Positions 45,501-54,056 of a stretch of 64,000 nt of DNA are shown piece by piece (within the stretch, counting starts at the first letter, position 1; every line of letters starts with the position of its first letter). The position numbers and the translations under genes are program-made. The notes below the pieces were generated by a model. It did not search any database and was not told where the DNA came from. It saw only the letters and a program-made list of their open reading frames with translations. The DNA comes from Nematostella vectensis (taxonomy: Eukaryota > Cnidaria > Anthozoa > Actiniaria > Edwardsiidae). Where the stretch lies: positions 12,146,442-12,210,441 of the forward strand of contig NC_064045.1 in NCBI RefSeq assembly GCF_932526225.1. The letters run 5' to 3'.

Positions 45501-47452
45501 CCCATGTTGACTCTGGCTTCGAAGGGGCCTACGTGGCCGTTGTAGCCTTCGATATTAGCGTCAAACACCTGGTCGTATTCATGGTGGAGGGCTTTGAACT
45601 TGGCTTTGATATCTGATGGTAGCAAACTGTCAGGATCTAGAGAAACGTTTGCTGAATGAAGGGTGTCTGTAGAAGGGAACGCACGGGCTGGGCTGGTCGT
45701 TGTGACGTTCGATGGTTCGAAAAGTTGGCGGACTTGACAGAAGTGCTCGTTACGTTTGAGTGAGCGTGGCTCCGATGTAAGGTTGGGAATACGTATTCTT
45801 CCGGCTATGCTGGTAACGATGCCAGGGGGAGGCCAGACAGCAGATGGTTTTACTCTACGAGCGCTCGGCGCGTCGGTACGAGGTTCAAGTGCATACTCGG
45901 CATCAGTGGGTGTGTCGTCCGGTAGTGTGATTTCAAGAAACTCGCCTGGCCAGACTGTTGCGTTGCGTGGTGGTGCACGGAGGACGGTTACAAGGCGTGC
46001 CGTGGTCGAGGTGAGGGTGGAGTGGTGGGCTCCATAAGTGTAGATGGTGTTGTCTCCAAGGATAATCTGCCCTTTTGCAGGTCGGACCGCAATGTCATTT
46101 TTCTCCATAAAGGGCGTGCCGGCTAACACTTCTACGTCTAGGTTTTCCACAACGAGACCTTCAAATGAGAAAGACTTATCTGCCCGGGTGAAAGAAAGGC
46201 GCGTTTCACCAACAACACGTAACTGGGATGAGCCGTCGGCCTGGCTTACGGACTGAGAGCTGGTTGTAATATTGCAACCGAGGCGTGTCGCGGTGGAGAG
46301 TCTTATCATGTTGCCTGTGGCACCGCTGTCGACGGTCATTCGTACGGTATGGTGATTGTAGAAGACGTCTAGATATGGTGACTGACGGGTCTGTATTCTG
46401 AGGACGACCGCGTCATGGGCAGTGTGTGCAGGGGGGTCGATGGACTCAGTCGAGGGCATTTGGGCGTGTGTCTCTAACTCAGAGTCATTGTCGTCGAAGA
46501 TGTCAGCGATTTGTCTTGCTTTAATCATATAGCGCCGATCGCTATCTGGGAGAAATTTGCATTCGCTTAGGAAGTGATGAGTATCCGACCGATTAGCCTG
46601 ACTGCAGAGTGGGCATACCTTCGAGGAGCGGGGCTTTCTTGATGTGGTCTTGCTATTTGGTGCCGGTTTCCACTGATTGTTGTGGCTTGTGGCAGGTTTC
46701 CACTGATAAGTGTTGCTGACGGCTGAGCGAAGGATCTTTGCATCATCGGACGTGCGAATTTCCTCTAGCAGGGAGCTCAATGCCTGAGAGATTTCTGGTT
46801 TGATCGATGCGAGAGTCCTAGAACGTAGCTCTGTCCCGTACCGTTGCTTAACAAGGCGAGGTAGTGATGGGTGAATAAGCCTCAGCCAAGTCAACACTAT
46901 GAGGTTTTCTAGTGTTGGGGAAAGTTCCTCTTCTTCTGTTACTTGTTCGCCATGGTGAGTTAGGTTATTGGGTTTGAGGAGGGAATCCTCGGCGAAAGCC
47001 ATAAGTCTTTGAAACAGGTCTTCCGGGCGCTCGTCGGGCTCTAGATGGATGTCGACGAAATCTATGAAGTGTGCACCAGTTACTTGAAATCCAAAATGTT
47101 GTCGGATCGCCTGCCAGATAAACTCTAGAGATGTAGAGTTCTTAACTAAAGTGCTTCTCGAAATAATAGGACAGTAGTTTGCGATTTGTCCTAGCATAAG
47201 TTCTAAAAAGTTCACCTTCTGTTGGGCAGTGAGGCGTTTTGATTGCTGAACGGTTTCATCATCATCGGTATAGCCACGGAGAGGTTCGGTCTTTGTTTTC
47301 TTTTTCCATGTAGCTCCAACGGCAAGATAAGTTGAGAAATTTGTATCGAGAGACAGCGTATACATCAGGTTTTGCTTCCAGTTTTCAAAACTGGTGATAG
47401 TTTCGGTTTTAGATAGGCTCCATTGTTTTGGTGCTCTGTGAGTAGCAGCCAT
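42557..47452 (-). CDS. Gag-Pol polyprotein of the LTR retrotransposon, 1631 aa, intact
   Basis: A single uninterrupted ORF. Approximate residues: gag-like region 1-270; atypical zinc knuckle CPLCSQANRSDTHHFLSEC near 285; aspartic protease TVDSGATGNMI near 372; reverse transcriptase about 640-840 with ATDLTSAFYQIPLSRDS and the catalytic KLADDLYCGG near 814 (Leu-Ala-Asp-Asp in place of the usual Tyr-x-Asp-Asp); RNase H with VTDGALRDPGIGATLY near 967; integrase HHCC zinc finger (HIQLCHPSTHQL...CHHCASL) near 1215-1260; DDE core about 1280-1373 (SFAADVI, RTDPAPGF, NPVAEKAVQELE). The C-terminal 150 residues are Pro/Asp/Ser-rich. The PR-RT-RH-IN order fits Ty3/gypsy; gag and pol are fused in one frame. 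Probably still capable of expression, judged by the intact frame alone. Confidence 0.93.
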   Translation of the reverse strand: MAATHRAPKQWSLSKTETITSFENWKQNLMYTLSLDTNFSTYLAVGATWKKKTKTEPLRGYTDDDETVQQSKRLTAQQKVNFLELMLGQIANYCPIISRSTLVKNSTSLEFIWQAIRQHFGFQVTGAHFIDFVDIHLEPDERPEDLFQRLMAFAEDSLLKPNNLTHHGEQVTEEEELSPTLENLIVLTWLRLIHPSLPRLVKQRYGTELRSRTLASIKPEISQALSSLLEEIRTSDDAKILRSAVSNTYQWKPATSHNNQWKPAPNSKTTSRKPRSSKVCPLCSQANRSDTHHFLSECKFLPDSDRRYMIKARQIADIFDDNDSELETHAQMPSTESIDPPAHTAHDAVVLRIQTRQSPYLDVFYNHHTVRMTVDSGATGNMIRLSTATRLGCNITTSSQSVSQADGSSQLRVVGETRLSFTRADKSFSFEGLVVENLDVEVLAGTPFMEKNDIAVRPAKGQIILGDNTIYTYGAHHSTLTSTTARLVTVLRAPPRNATVWPGEFLEITLPDDTPTDAEYALEPRTDAPSARRVKPSAVWPPPGIVTSIAGRIRIPNLTSEPRSLKRNEHFCQVRQLFEPSNVTTTSPARAFPSTDTLHSANVSLDPDSLLPSDIKAKFKALHHEYDQVFDANIEGYNGHVGPFEARVNMGPVEPPQRKGRLPQYAREKLLELQDKFDELENQGVFKRPEDVGISVEYLNPSFLVRKPNGGSRLVTAFADVGRYSKPQPSLMQNVDSTLRQIAQWNHLIATDLTSAFYQIPLSRDSLKYCGVATPFRGVRVYTRCAMGMPGSETALEELMCRVLGDLLAEGVVVKLADDLYCGGNTPHELFSNWKRTLQALHECNLRLSASKTIINPKTTTILGWIWSAGTLKASPHRVATLAQCPTPTTVGRMRSFIGAYKVLSRVVPQCSTFLSPLDEIVAGRESRDTIEWTDNLHTAFYNAQKALSSTRVITLPRPEDFLWIVTDGALRDPGIGATLYITRNGNLHLAGFYSAKLKGSQSSWLPCEVEALSIASATRHFSPYLIQSHHRASILTDSKPCVQAYEKLCRGEFSASPRISTFLSAVSQYQATVRHVSGSSILPSDFASRNAPPCEDEACQICSFVKQLGDSVVRRSSIQDVIDGNERLPFTSRSAWLAIQSECPDLRRTHSHLKQGTRPSKKVTNIKDVKRYLGVATIAKDGLLVVKRETPLSPSRECIIVPRRVLDGVLTALHIQLCHPSTHQLKMATKRYLFALDLEKAIVRVSQACHHCASLRTSSKARIEQSSCDPPDAIGVSFAADVIRRSRQFILIVRECVTSYTTSLLLTNEQHSTLRDALIRLCVQMRPLDGPVAIIRTDPAPGFQALKEDKLLQHHRLVLEIGRAKNVNKNPVAEKAVQELEREILQLDPLGGPVSEVALAVATANLNARIRLRGLSAREMWTQRDQFSNSQLPFQDQTLIEKQHDQRNSNHAYSEKSKAPTADFRPSTAITVGDLIYLHPDRNKTRGRDRYLVVDTEGGFCNIRKFIGSQLRSTSYRVKKTDCYKVPSEVPDKTPTAAYDCDSSADEDDTPATKRLPPPAPPDIPTAITDPPSRDVPPQSDADASETRAMDSSHCPSNLQDDDTSPPRRSTRERHLPLRYRDDDFITDFK

Positions 47453-47554
47453 TTCTTCGGTAAATAAGTTGTGCTGTCACAGCGGCGTTTGCTGTTCTAT
47501 TCTGTGATTTTTTTTGGCGAAAGAGACGAAGGGACGAAATCCAGCTGCCACCAC

Positions 47555-47712
47555 GCCAGTTGAATAAGACCACAAACTAGGACACAACTTGGAAACGCTT
47601 TAATCAACAGAGAACCAAAGCCAGTATCGTAACACAGCAAAAACAAGATGGCGGAGAAGTGGCGGGATTTGGTGAACGTTACATAACTAAGTACCGCTGA
47701 CCGGTACTGGCG
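47555..47712 (-). repeat. 5' LTR of the young element
   Basis: Same sequence as 42247-42405. As the element is on the minus strand, this copy would carry its promoter. Confidence 0.92.
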
Positions 47713-48187
47713 TTGACTTCTGTTTTGTGTGTTTCCTTTACATTTAGTTCAGTAGACATTGCATCCAATCAGATCCAGAGACATTGCTATTTGAGTTTTT
47801 TCACTTTTTCGAAGGCAAAGGCAAACCCTTTCTCCTTATGTAGCTCTAACGTACTCAACCTTCGTGTGTTCTAGTCACACCACTTCAAACAACAACACTT
47901 TATTTTGACACAGCACATATAACAATACATAACAAATTCTTAAAAAAACTACTAATATGGTGGTGCACTATACGGAAATAGCCAGGGGTTTATACAATAC
48001 GACTAGAATAAAGTTTATAGTACCTGTACAAATTAATAGAAATATAAAGTCCAATCCATGGAAGAACTAGGAATCCACCACCCCTTTCTTGAAACCCTTG
48101 TTTTGGCCCCCTCTTTTTGGAGCTCCTGGGTCCGCCCCCGGGTGCATCTCTTTTCTATTTATTTACCTTGGTCGATGGAGTTCCAGA
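47713..48187. other. Spacer 3' of the deacetylase-family gene
   Basis: No gene. It contains the presumptive 3'UTR of the gene at 48188-52250 (-) and AT-rich sequence. Confidence 0.45.
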
Positions 48188-49726
48188 TTATGGTCCCCTT
48201 ATGAGGTTTTGTAAAAGAACACAGCAATTTACCTTGGTTGCTGCTCTGTGGATGATGGAATGCCGTAGGGCCAGCTTGTCAATGTCGTCATCATATCCTC
48301 CGCCTATCACAGTAGCACATGGGATACCCCTGTGTAAAGCCATTCTCAACACCATCAAGTCACGCTCAAACAACCCTGGAAAAATTATAAGAAATATCAA
48401 GTCATATTAAAACAACCCTGGAAAAATCCTAATATTAATTCATGCCATGAAATAAGATAAGATCTAGCAGTGTTTAAAGGGACTTGTAGAATGGTGACTA
48501 TGTATGTTGTGCACCTACACCGACCTTTGCGTTTTTGAAGTTGGAGGGGTGGGAATACCACTCAACCCTTGTATCTATCACACACAGATTTAAATAAGCA
48601 CCCCCCTTTAAATTAGTCCTCCCCCTTGAGGCATAATATCTATATATCATATATACAACATCATCTGGTACAACCCCGCTTTTAGAGAACCGCCATCGCA
48701 ACAACATCATCTGGTACAACCCCCCTTTTAGCAAGAACACAAGCACCAACATCGGCCACAGATTCCTCTCACTCATAGACAAGCACTTCCCTAAAGACCA
48801 CAAACTCAGAAAAATCTTCAACCGGAACACAATCAAAATCAGTTATAGCTGCATGAGCAACACCAAGCAGATAATTGACAGCCACAACAAATGCATAATC
48901 GTATCATCAATCATCAATAACAACCGAAGACGCCCCTACCTCCCTCGCCACCGCCAACAACAAAACATGCAACTGCAGACAAAAGAACGCGTGCCCCCTT
49001 GACGGAAACTGCCTCCAATCATCCGTTATCTACCAAGCTACTGTAACAAGAAAGGACAACAACACCTCCCAAACCTACGTAGGACTAACCGAGAATGAAT
49101 TCAAGACAAGATATAGAAACCACACCACCTCATTCCAACACGCTAAACACAGAAACTCGACCAAACTAAGCAAGTACATATGGAGCCTTAAAGACAACAA
49201 CATAGAACACTTTATTTCATGGAAAATCCTGTCATCTCACTCCGCCTACAACAGCTCTAGCAAAAGATGTAATCTCTGCCTCAAAGAAAAACTTATCATT
49301 ATCCGCCAACCCAAGCTATCAACTTTAAATAAGCGTAACGAGCTAGTGTCTTCGTGCCGCCACAGGAACAAAGCCTTGTTATGCAACAGCTAAACTATTC
49401 AATTTCATCATAACAGCCATTCAAATTTCGCGCCCTATTTTTAATTTTATTGTTAATTTTATACATAGGTAGTATATAAGTGATGGTAGTAATATATTCT
49501 TAATAAATCTCCTGATGAGTGGGCAACCACGAAACAGGCTTGTAGAGATGAAACGTTAGTTCGCGTGTTTTTTCCTACAAACCAAGATATATCCCGCTCT
49601 ACACCTATGTATTGAGCACTGTTATATGAACGCCTGCACTCACGCATATATATACATATATACATATATACATATATACATATATACATATATACATATA
49701 TACATATATACATATATACATATAAA

Positions 49727-49765
<39 letters not shown>

Positions 49766-52250
49766 GCCCATCACCTTGCAAAAATTTAAGGATGACTGAA
49801 CCCAATGCTTTTAGCATTTGAGGTAAAGTCTGAATTTTTCCCTGACCCAAAATCCAATAAGTGCTAAAACAGGCATTCAAGCTACTTACCATTATCTGTG
49901 AGCTTTAGTCTGCCCAGCACGTCATCTACATGTGGGTCTACTCCAGCATCATACAGCACAATATCAGGCCTCCACATGTCCAGTAACCAGGTCAAATGTG
50001 CACGCACAGTGGTCAAGTACTCTAGGTCATCCATGCCACACTCTAGACTCAGGTCCAGATTACTGGTCTGCTTACGCAGTGGGAAGTTTTTCTCAGAGTG
50101 GGCAGAAAAAGTAAAGACGTTTGGCTCATTCTGGAAAATGGACGCAGTACCATCTCCCTGTCATTCAGAGAAAAGGAACATTTTATTCACAAATTTGTTC
50201 TAAAGGAGGGGTTTATTGGGGAGGAAGGGGGGGTAAAGGCATTGGCGGCTGACAAAATCTTGAAAAAAAAAAGAATGAGTGACCCTTCTGCACCTGATGC
50301 ACATCCAGGTCCACGATCATGACACGTGTAACCAAGTTATTATCCAGGAGATACGATGCAGTGATTGCCAAATCATTGAATATACAGAAGCCGGAGCCAT
50401 GGGAGGGAAAGGCATGGTGTGTACCGCCTCCTGTGCTGCATGCTAACCCACATTCCAGCGCAATCCGAGCTGTCAATATCGTCCCACCTGGAGAGAAACG
50501 TTAATAGATCCATAATGTTGAACCTTGGGTTTGGTGCTCTAAGCATAGTTAACGCTGAGGAGGCAGGTAATCGAGGACATTGACATGAGCGTCCTGGCAA
50601 TTCTTATCACCAACACCACAATCACCAGTATCACCAACCATTCTTTATGATCACAACATTAAGGTGATTGTCACGAAAGTTAAGTGATGGTGAGACAACA
50701 GATCATAGTCAGGCTCAACCTAGTCCCAGGCACTTTTTCAGGTTTCCTTTGCTGTTTCAGGTTGCCTGTCAAAGATGTGACCCCCTCCTCCTCACAGCCA
50801 ACCACAGGGACTAGGCAGAGTTGGTCTGCACTACTTACCAACTTCCATCCTTGTTCTTCTCACCAGTCCCTCGGACCAGGGAAACCCTATCTGTTTCATA
50901 TCCCTTTCTGAAATTGTTCCTAGTAAGAAATTTCTAACATAGTCTGGAGTATGTACTTTGATAAGGTCATCATATGAGGCAAAAAACGGTCTATAAACTT
51001 GATTGGGTATTACGACATTGTCCTTTAACAACCACTCCATCAGCTTGGTAAATTTGGCCATCTTAAATCTGTGTTGAGGAGGAAATGGGCATGAATACTG
51101 ATCATGGTGGATAACAGGAAGTCTTGATGGTTCTGTATAGCCTGTCAATGACAAGTATGTACTTTGTCAGATAAAAAGGTTACATTGAAAATATAACTTA
51201 CGTAGACAATAATTTCTAAACATTCAAAGTATTATATGAGCCATTTGGTTACCACCATATAAATAAAAAGAAATGTTTAGCACATCACAATGCATGATCA
51301 AATGCACTTCACATGTCAGAGCCATAGCAGGCCACGTTACATTGATGGGGGCCACAATACAGAAACATTAAGAAAATATTGGGGTGGGGGTGTAGTCATG
51401 CCTCTACTGGTCATTTATAATTTTTGAAAATATTGGGGGGGCACATGCCCTCCCTGCTCCACCCCCTGCTACGGCCCTGCATGTAAGTGACTTTACCCAT
51501 CAGTGCTTAGAAAAAGACTGTTCCACGCAGTTGACAATCATGATTGTTGGTTAGTGTGTGAGCACTGTCGCTGAAAATGGTACCACAGTGCAGCGACCCA
51601 ATAGTCCTAATATGTACATCAATACAGATTAGGTAATGAAGTGAGGTAAGAGGCAGGACTTTGGGCTTAAATTTTCTTAAGAAAAATATAAGTATTCACA
51701 CATTTCGCAATGCAGCCTTCCACCCATGGGATACATGATTTTTGAATCGCTTGCTAAAAGAGAAAAACTAAAAATTAAATTTGAGTTTTACAAACTACAT
51801 TTGACAACAATTATTACCTGGGGTATTTTAGTTAAAATTTTTTTAAAGCTTTTACAAAGAAATCTGCTGTCCGATTTTGTCCGATTGTAGGTAATCAAAA
51901 CACTTCCCACTAACGATTTTCTCTTGAATATCAAATTTGTATTATCTTGGTGAAAATTATTATTCCAAGTAATAAGTAGTTTATTTTTGTAAAACCCTAA
52001 GCTGAATTATGTTTTGATCGCAAAAAAATTGTAGTGCAACCTAGTGTCCGATAAAGCTTAAATTACATAATACATAATAATTGCAAAATAAAAACCTACC
52101 ACTTTTTGGCTGTACGTCTTGATTCAACCGATACCTATAGCTCCAGCTTCCATGATATCTTACGCTACCAGAAAAGCGAATATCACACGCGAATTTTCGC
52201 AAAAGAGCACATGATCGGCACAGAGTAAATCGCCGCAAGACGTCCACCAT
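48188..52250 (-). CDS. Histone deacetylase-family protein, bacterial/class IV type (5 exons)
   Basis: Minus-strand exons: 52250-52100, 51141-50839, 50487-50294, 50157-49890, 48375-48188. All junctions are GT/AG and in phase, giving 367 aa. After a basic, Arg/Cys-rich N-terminus of about 45 residues ([19 protein letters not shown]) that resembles a mitochondrial presequence, the deacetylase fold starts at [13 protein letters not shown]. Active-site motifs: [15 protein letters not shown] (paired His, residues about 170-184), DLDVHQGDGT (zinc Asp/His) and YDAGVDPH (zinc Asp). [16 protein letters not shown] follows. The sequence resembles the cyanobacterial-type deacetylase homologues often annotated 'SYNPCC7002_A1628-like' in invertebrates (related to fish HDAC12) more than vertebrate HDAC11, which has GGGFHHCSSDRGGGF. 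The substrate is unknown. It shares a 157-bp divergent promoter with the ARF gene. A Penelope-like fragment sits in intron 4. Confidence 0.87.
48705..49393 (+). pseudogene. Penelope-like element fragment with GIY-YIG endonuclease
   Basis: A plus-strand coding remnant in intron 4 of the deacetylase-family gene (antisense to it). Frame 1: [20 protein letters not shown], then [20 protein letters not shown]. After one frameshift near 48955 the second frame gives [17 protein letters not shown], the GIY-YIG-type [47 protein letters not shown] and [19 protein letters not shown] with stop at 49391-49393. This is the C-terminal end of a Penelope-like retroelement polyprotein. The following 250 bp (TCCTGATGAGTGGGCAACCA...) look like its 3'UTR. 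Most of the RT is missing. Confidence 0.85.
49640..49766. repeat. TA/ATATAC microsatellite
   Basis: ATATACAT and AT repeats in intron 4 of the deacetylase-family gene, directly after the Penelope-like 3' region. Confidence 0.95.
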
Positions 52251-52407
52251 CTTGGATTGAGCCTGCAGTCAAAGTTCACGAAGGCTGTTACTCTCACCAA
52301 ATGCAAATTACAGGTGATGTGTCTTTGAAAGAAAAGACAATTACAAGCAGAAGCAAAAGTCGCAGTTTTGATTTTCTTTTTAATTATTTGCTTAAGACCT
52401 GTTAAGG
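52251..52407. promoter_or_regulatory. Divergent promoter, deacetylase-family / ARF genes
   Basis: Only 157 bp separate the two opposite start codons. No TATA box is seen on either side, so a shared TATA-less promoter (with both 5'UTRs short) is inferred. Confidence 0.6.
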
Positions 52408-52965
52408 ATGGGATCTTTCTTTTCAAGTATATTTAACCGTTTACTTGGTAAAGAAGAGGTCAGAATACTAATGATTGGCTTAGACAATGCAGGAAAAACG
52501 ACGATTCTATACCGACTCAAACTTGAAGAGGTCGTTTCAACCGTTCCTACTCTGGGGTTTAACGTAGAAACTGTGACTTACAAGAACATAAGCTTCACTG
52601 TCTGGGATATCGGAGGGCAGGATAAGATCCGTGCTCTTTGGAGAGTGTACTATCAAGGCTGCCAGGGAATAATATTTGTTGTGGATAGTGCCGATAGAGA
52701 GAGAGCTGAAGAAGCGAGAAACGAGCTACACAAGTTGCTCGCTGAGGAGGAGTTACAGCAAGTTATTCTGCTTGTGATCGCGAATAAACAGGACATGGCT
52801 AATGCGATGACTGCCTCGGAGATCAGAGAGAAGTTAAAATTGAACGAGATCCGGGGCAGACCGTGGTTTGTGCAGTCCGCTTGCGCTGTAAAGGGCGAAG
52901 GACTATTTGAAGGGCTGGACTGGATGGCGACGCAGATTCGAAACAATAAATATTGGGTCTCGTGA
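52408..52965 (+). CDS. ARF-family small GTPase, intronless
   Basis: 185 aa, a full-length ADP-ribosylation factor. Gly2 (MGSFF) allows N-myristoylation, followed by the amphipathic helix. Nucleotide motifs: GLDNAGKTT (P-loop, residues 24-32), Thr48 in [10 protein letters not shown] (switch 1), [17 protein letters not shown] (interswitch/switch 2), NKQD (residues about 127-130) and SACAVKG. The body is closest to ARF1-6 ([21 protein letters not shown]) and not to ARL5 or SAR1. Differences such as Asn27 for ARF1 Ala27 and a C-terminal NNKYWVS set it apart from ARF1, so the class is not assigned. Role by family: GTP-dependent coat recruitment in Golgi/endosome traffic. Absence of introns in an intron-rich neighbourhood suggests a retrocopy origin, but the frame is intact and has a promoter shared with its neighbour. 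Confidence 0.95.
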   Translation: MGSFFSSIFNRLLGKEEVRILMIGLDNAGKTTILYRLKLEEVVSTVPTLGFNVETVTYKNISFTVWDIGGQDKIRALWRVYYQGCQGIIFVVDSADRERAEEARNELHKLLAEEELQQVILLVIANKQDMANAMTASEIREKLKLNEIRGRPWFVQSACAVKGEGLFEGLDWMATQIRNNKYWVS

Positions 52966-54056
52966 ATTTGATACTCAAAAGAATAGAAGCCTATGATATA
53001 ATGGCTTTTTACTATGAACAGGCATTTCTAGTATTTAACACTGGTGTTTTTGCACATTTTGATCGGGTGACTAGTTTAACATTTATCAACAAGAAAGGTA
53101 CAACTTATCAATGATAAACACTTTGACCAGAAACTTCAATGTATGTGGAAACAGCAGGCCTTTTCTGCCAAGGAAGTGTACTTTGCGTTAGATTGCTGAA
53201 AACATTAAAATGGCACTATATAGAGATTACTGGAATTGTAACTCATCACGTTATGACCAAAAGGATGATCCAGGAATTTCTGTATAGGTGGTTGCTGAAG
53301 CAAGTGATCCATGAGAAGGGGGCAGATATATTGGAATTTATAAAAGAGGGCGGAGTTATTGGAATGACAAAAGGGCAGCTTCATTGCTTTTTTTGTGGGT
53401 TTTTTGACCACATCTAAAGTCCCCCTATGCAATCTATACAACTGGATGACTGGCACTTTTATTGCTTTCTCATTGACTCCAACTTCTGGATTGATGGTCG
53501 TGTCCATCTGCACAAATCTAATGCAGGTTCCGTTTAGTGTAAATTGCTTGGTAGACAGAAATTTTATAGCCTTGATGGTCTGAATGTAAAACGAAACTTT
53601 TGTTGTCTTCTGTCACACCTTTTCATTAAATAGTTTTTTTCCTTTATTTTTGTAAATCATTATGGGTGTAAATTTACTATGATGAGGTATTGTTATGGAT
53701 ATGGTGGTGATATATTCCCTAGCATGCAGCTTTTTATTTAAAGATTGTGGCACAAAGTTGGATGTGGTAGATTTATTTGTATAATTTCAAGAGAAAACCT
53801 ATTATAATAGGATTGAAGTCCTTGGGTCTGCACCCGTTTTGTATATGTTCTAGTAAGACACTTTTTTTACTAAATACTGATTTTCAAGCCAGGATTAGTC
53901 TTACTCATGGAACAAAATGTCATATATTTTGGTTGGAACAAAATGTCATATATCTTGGTTGGAATAAAATAGATTTGTGCCTCTGTATTGTCCCTTTGCT
54001 CTTTGGGTCTAAAAACCAACAGAATGATCAATTCATGTTTTAACTGTTTTTATTTT
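52966..54056. other. Convergent ARF/DPH7 3' region
   Basis: Presumed 3'UTR of ARF and the DPH7 3' flank. AT-rich; ORFs of up to 102 codons show no family. A local tandem repeat AACAAAATGTCATATAT(T/C) is present near 53910-53960. Confidence 0.5.

Larger units (their letters stand above)
42247..47712 (-). mobile_element. Young LTR retrotransposon (Ty3/gypsy-like), minus orientation
   Basis: Two LTRs of about 159 bp (42247-42405 and 47555-47712) with CGCCAGT/ACTGGCG ends show no convincing difference. The one ORF is intact. Reading on the minus strand, the 5' LTR is followed at once by TGGTGGCAGCTGG as primer-binding site (47554 downward), and AGAGAAAGAAAGGAAG just inside the other LTR is the polypurine tract. 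The LTRs do not follow the TG...CA rule. A clear 5-bp target duplication could not be defined (only TTG is shared by the flanks). Confidence 0.9.

Noticed and set aside
42247-47712. BEL/Pao assignment for the intact element
   Set aside because: The domain order PR-RT-RH-IN is shared with Ty3, but the RNase H and integrase motifs look Ty3-like. The unusual LADD box leaves the clade open, so 'Ty3/gypsy-like' is used.
48188-52250. Naming the deacetylase gene HDAC11
   Set aside because: Motifs around the active site match bacterial-type homologues better than vertebrate HDAC11, so no symbol is given.
52408-52965. ARL5 assignment for the GTPase
   Set aside because: [21 protein letters not shown] and the overall body follow ARF1-6; ARL5 differs in the switch regions.
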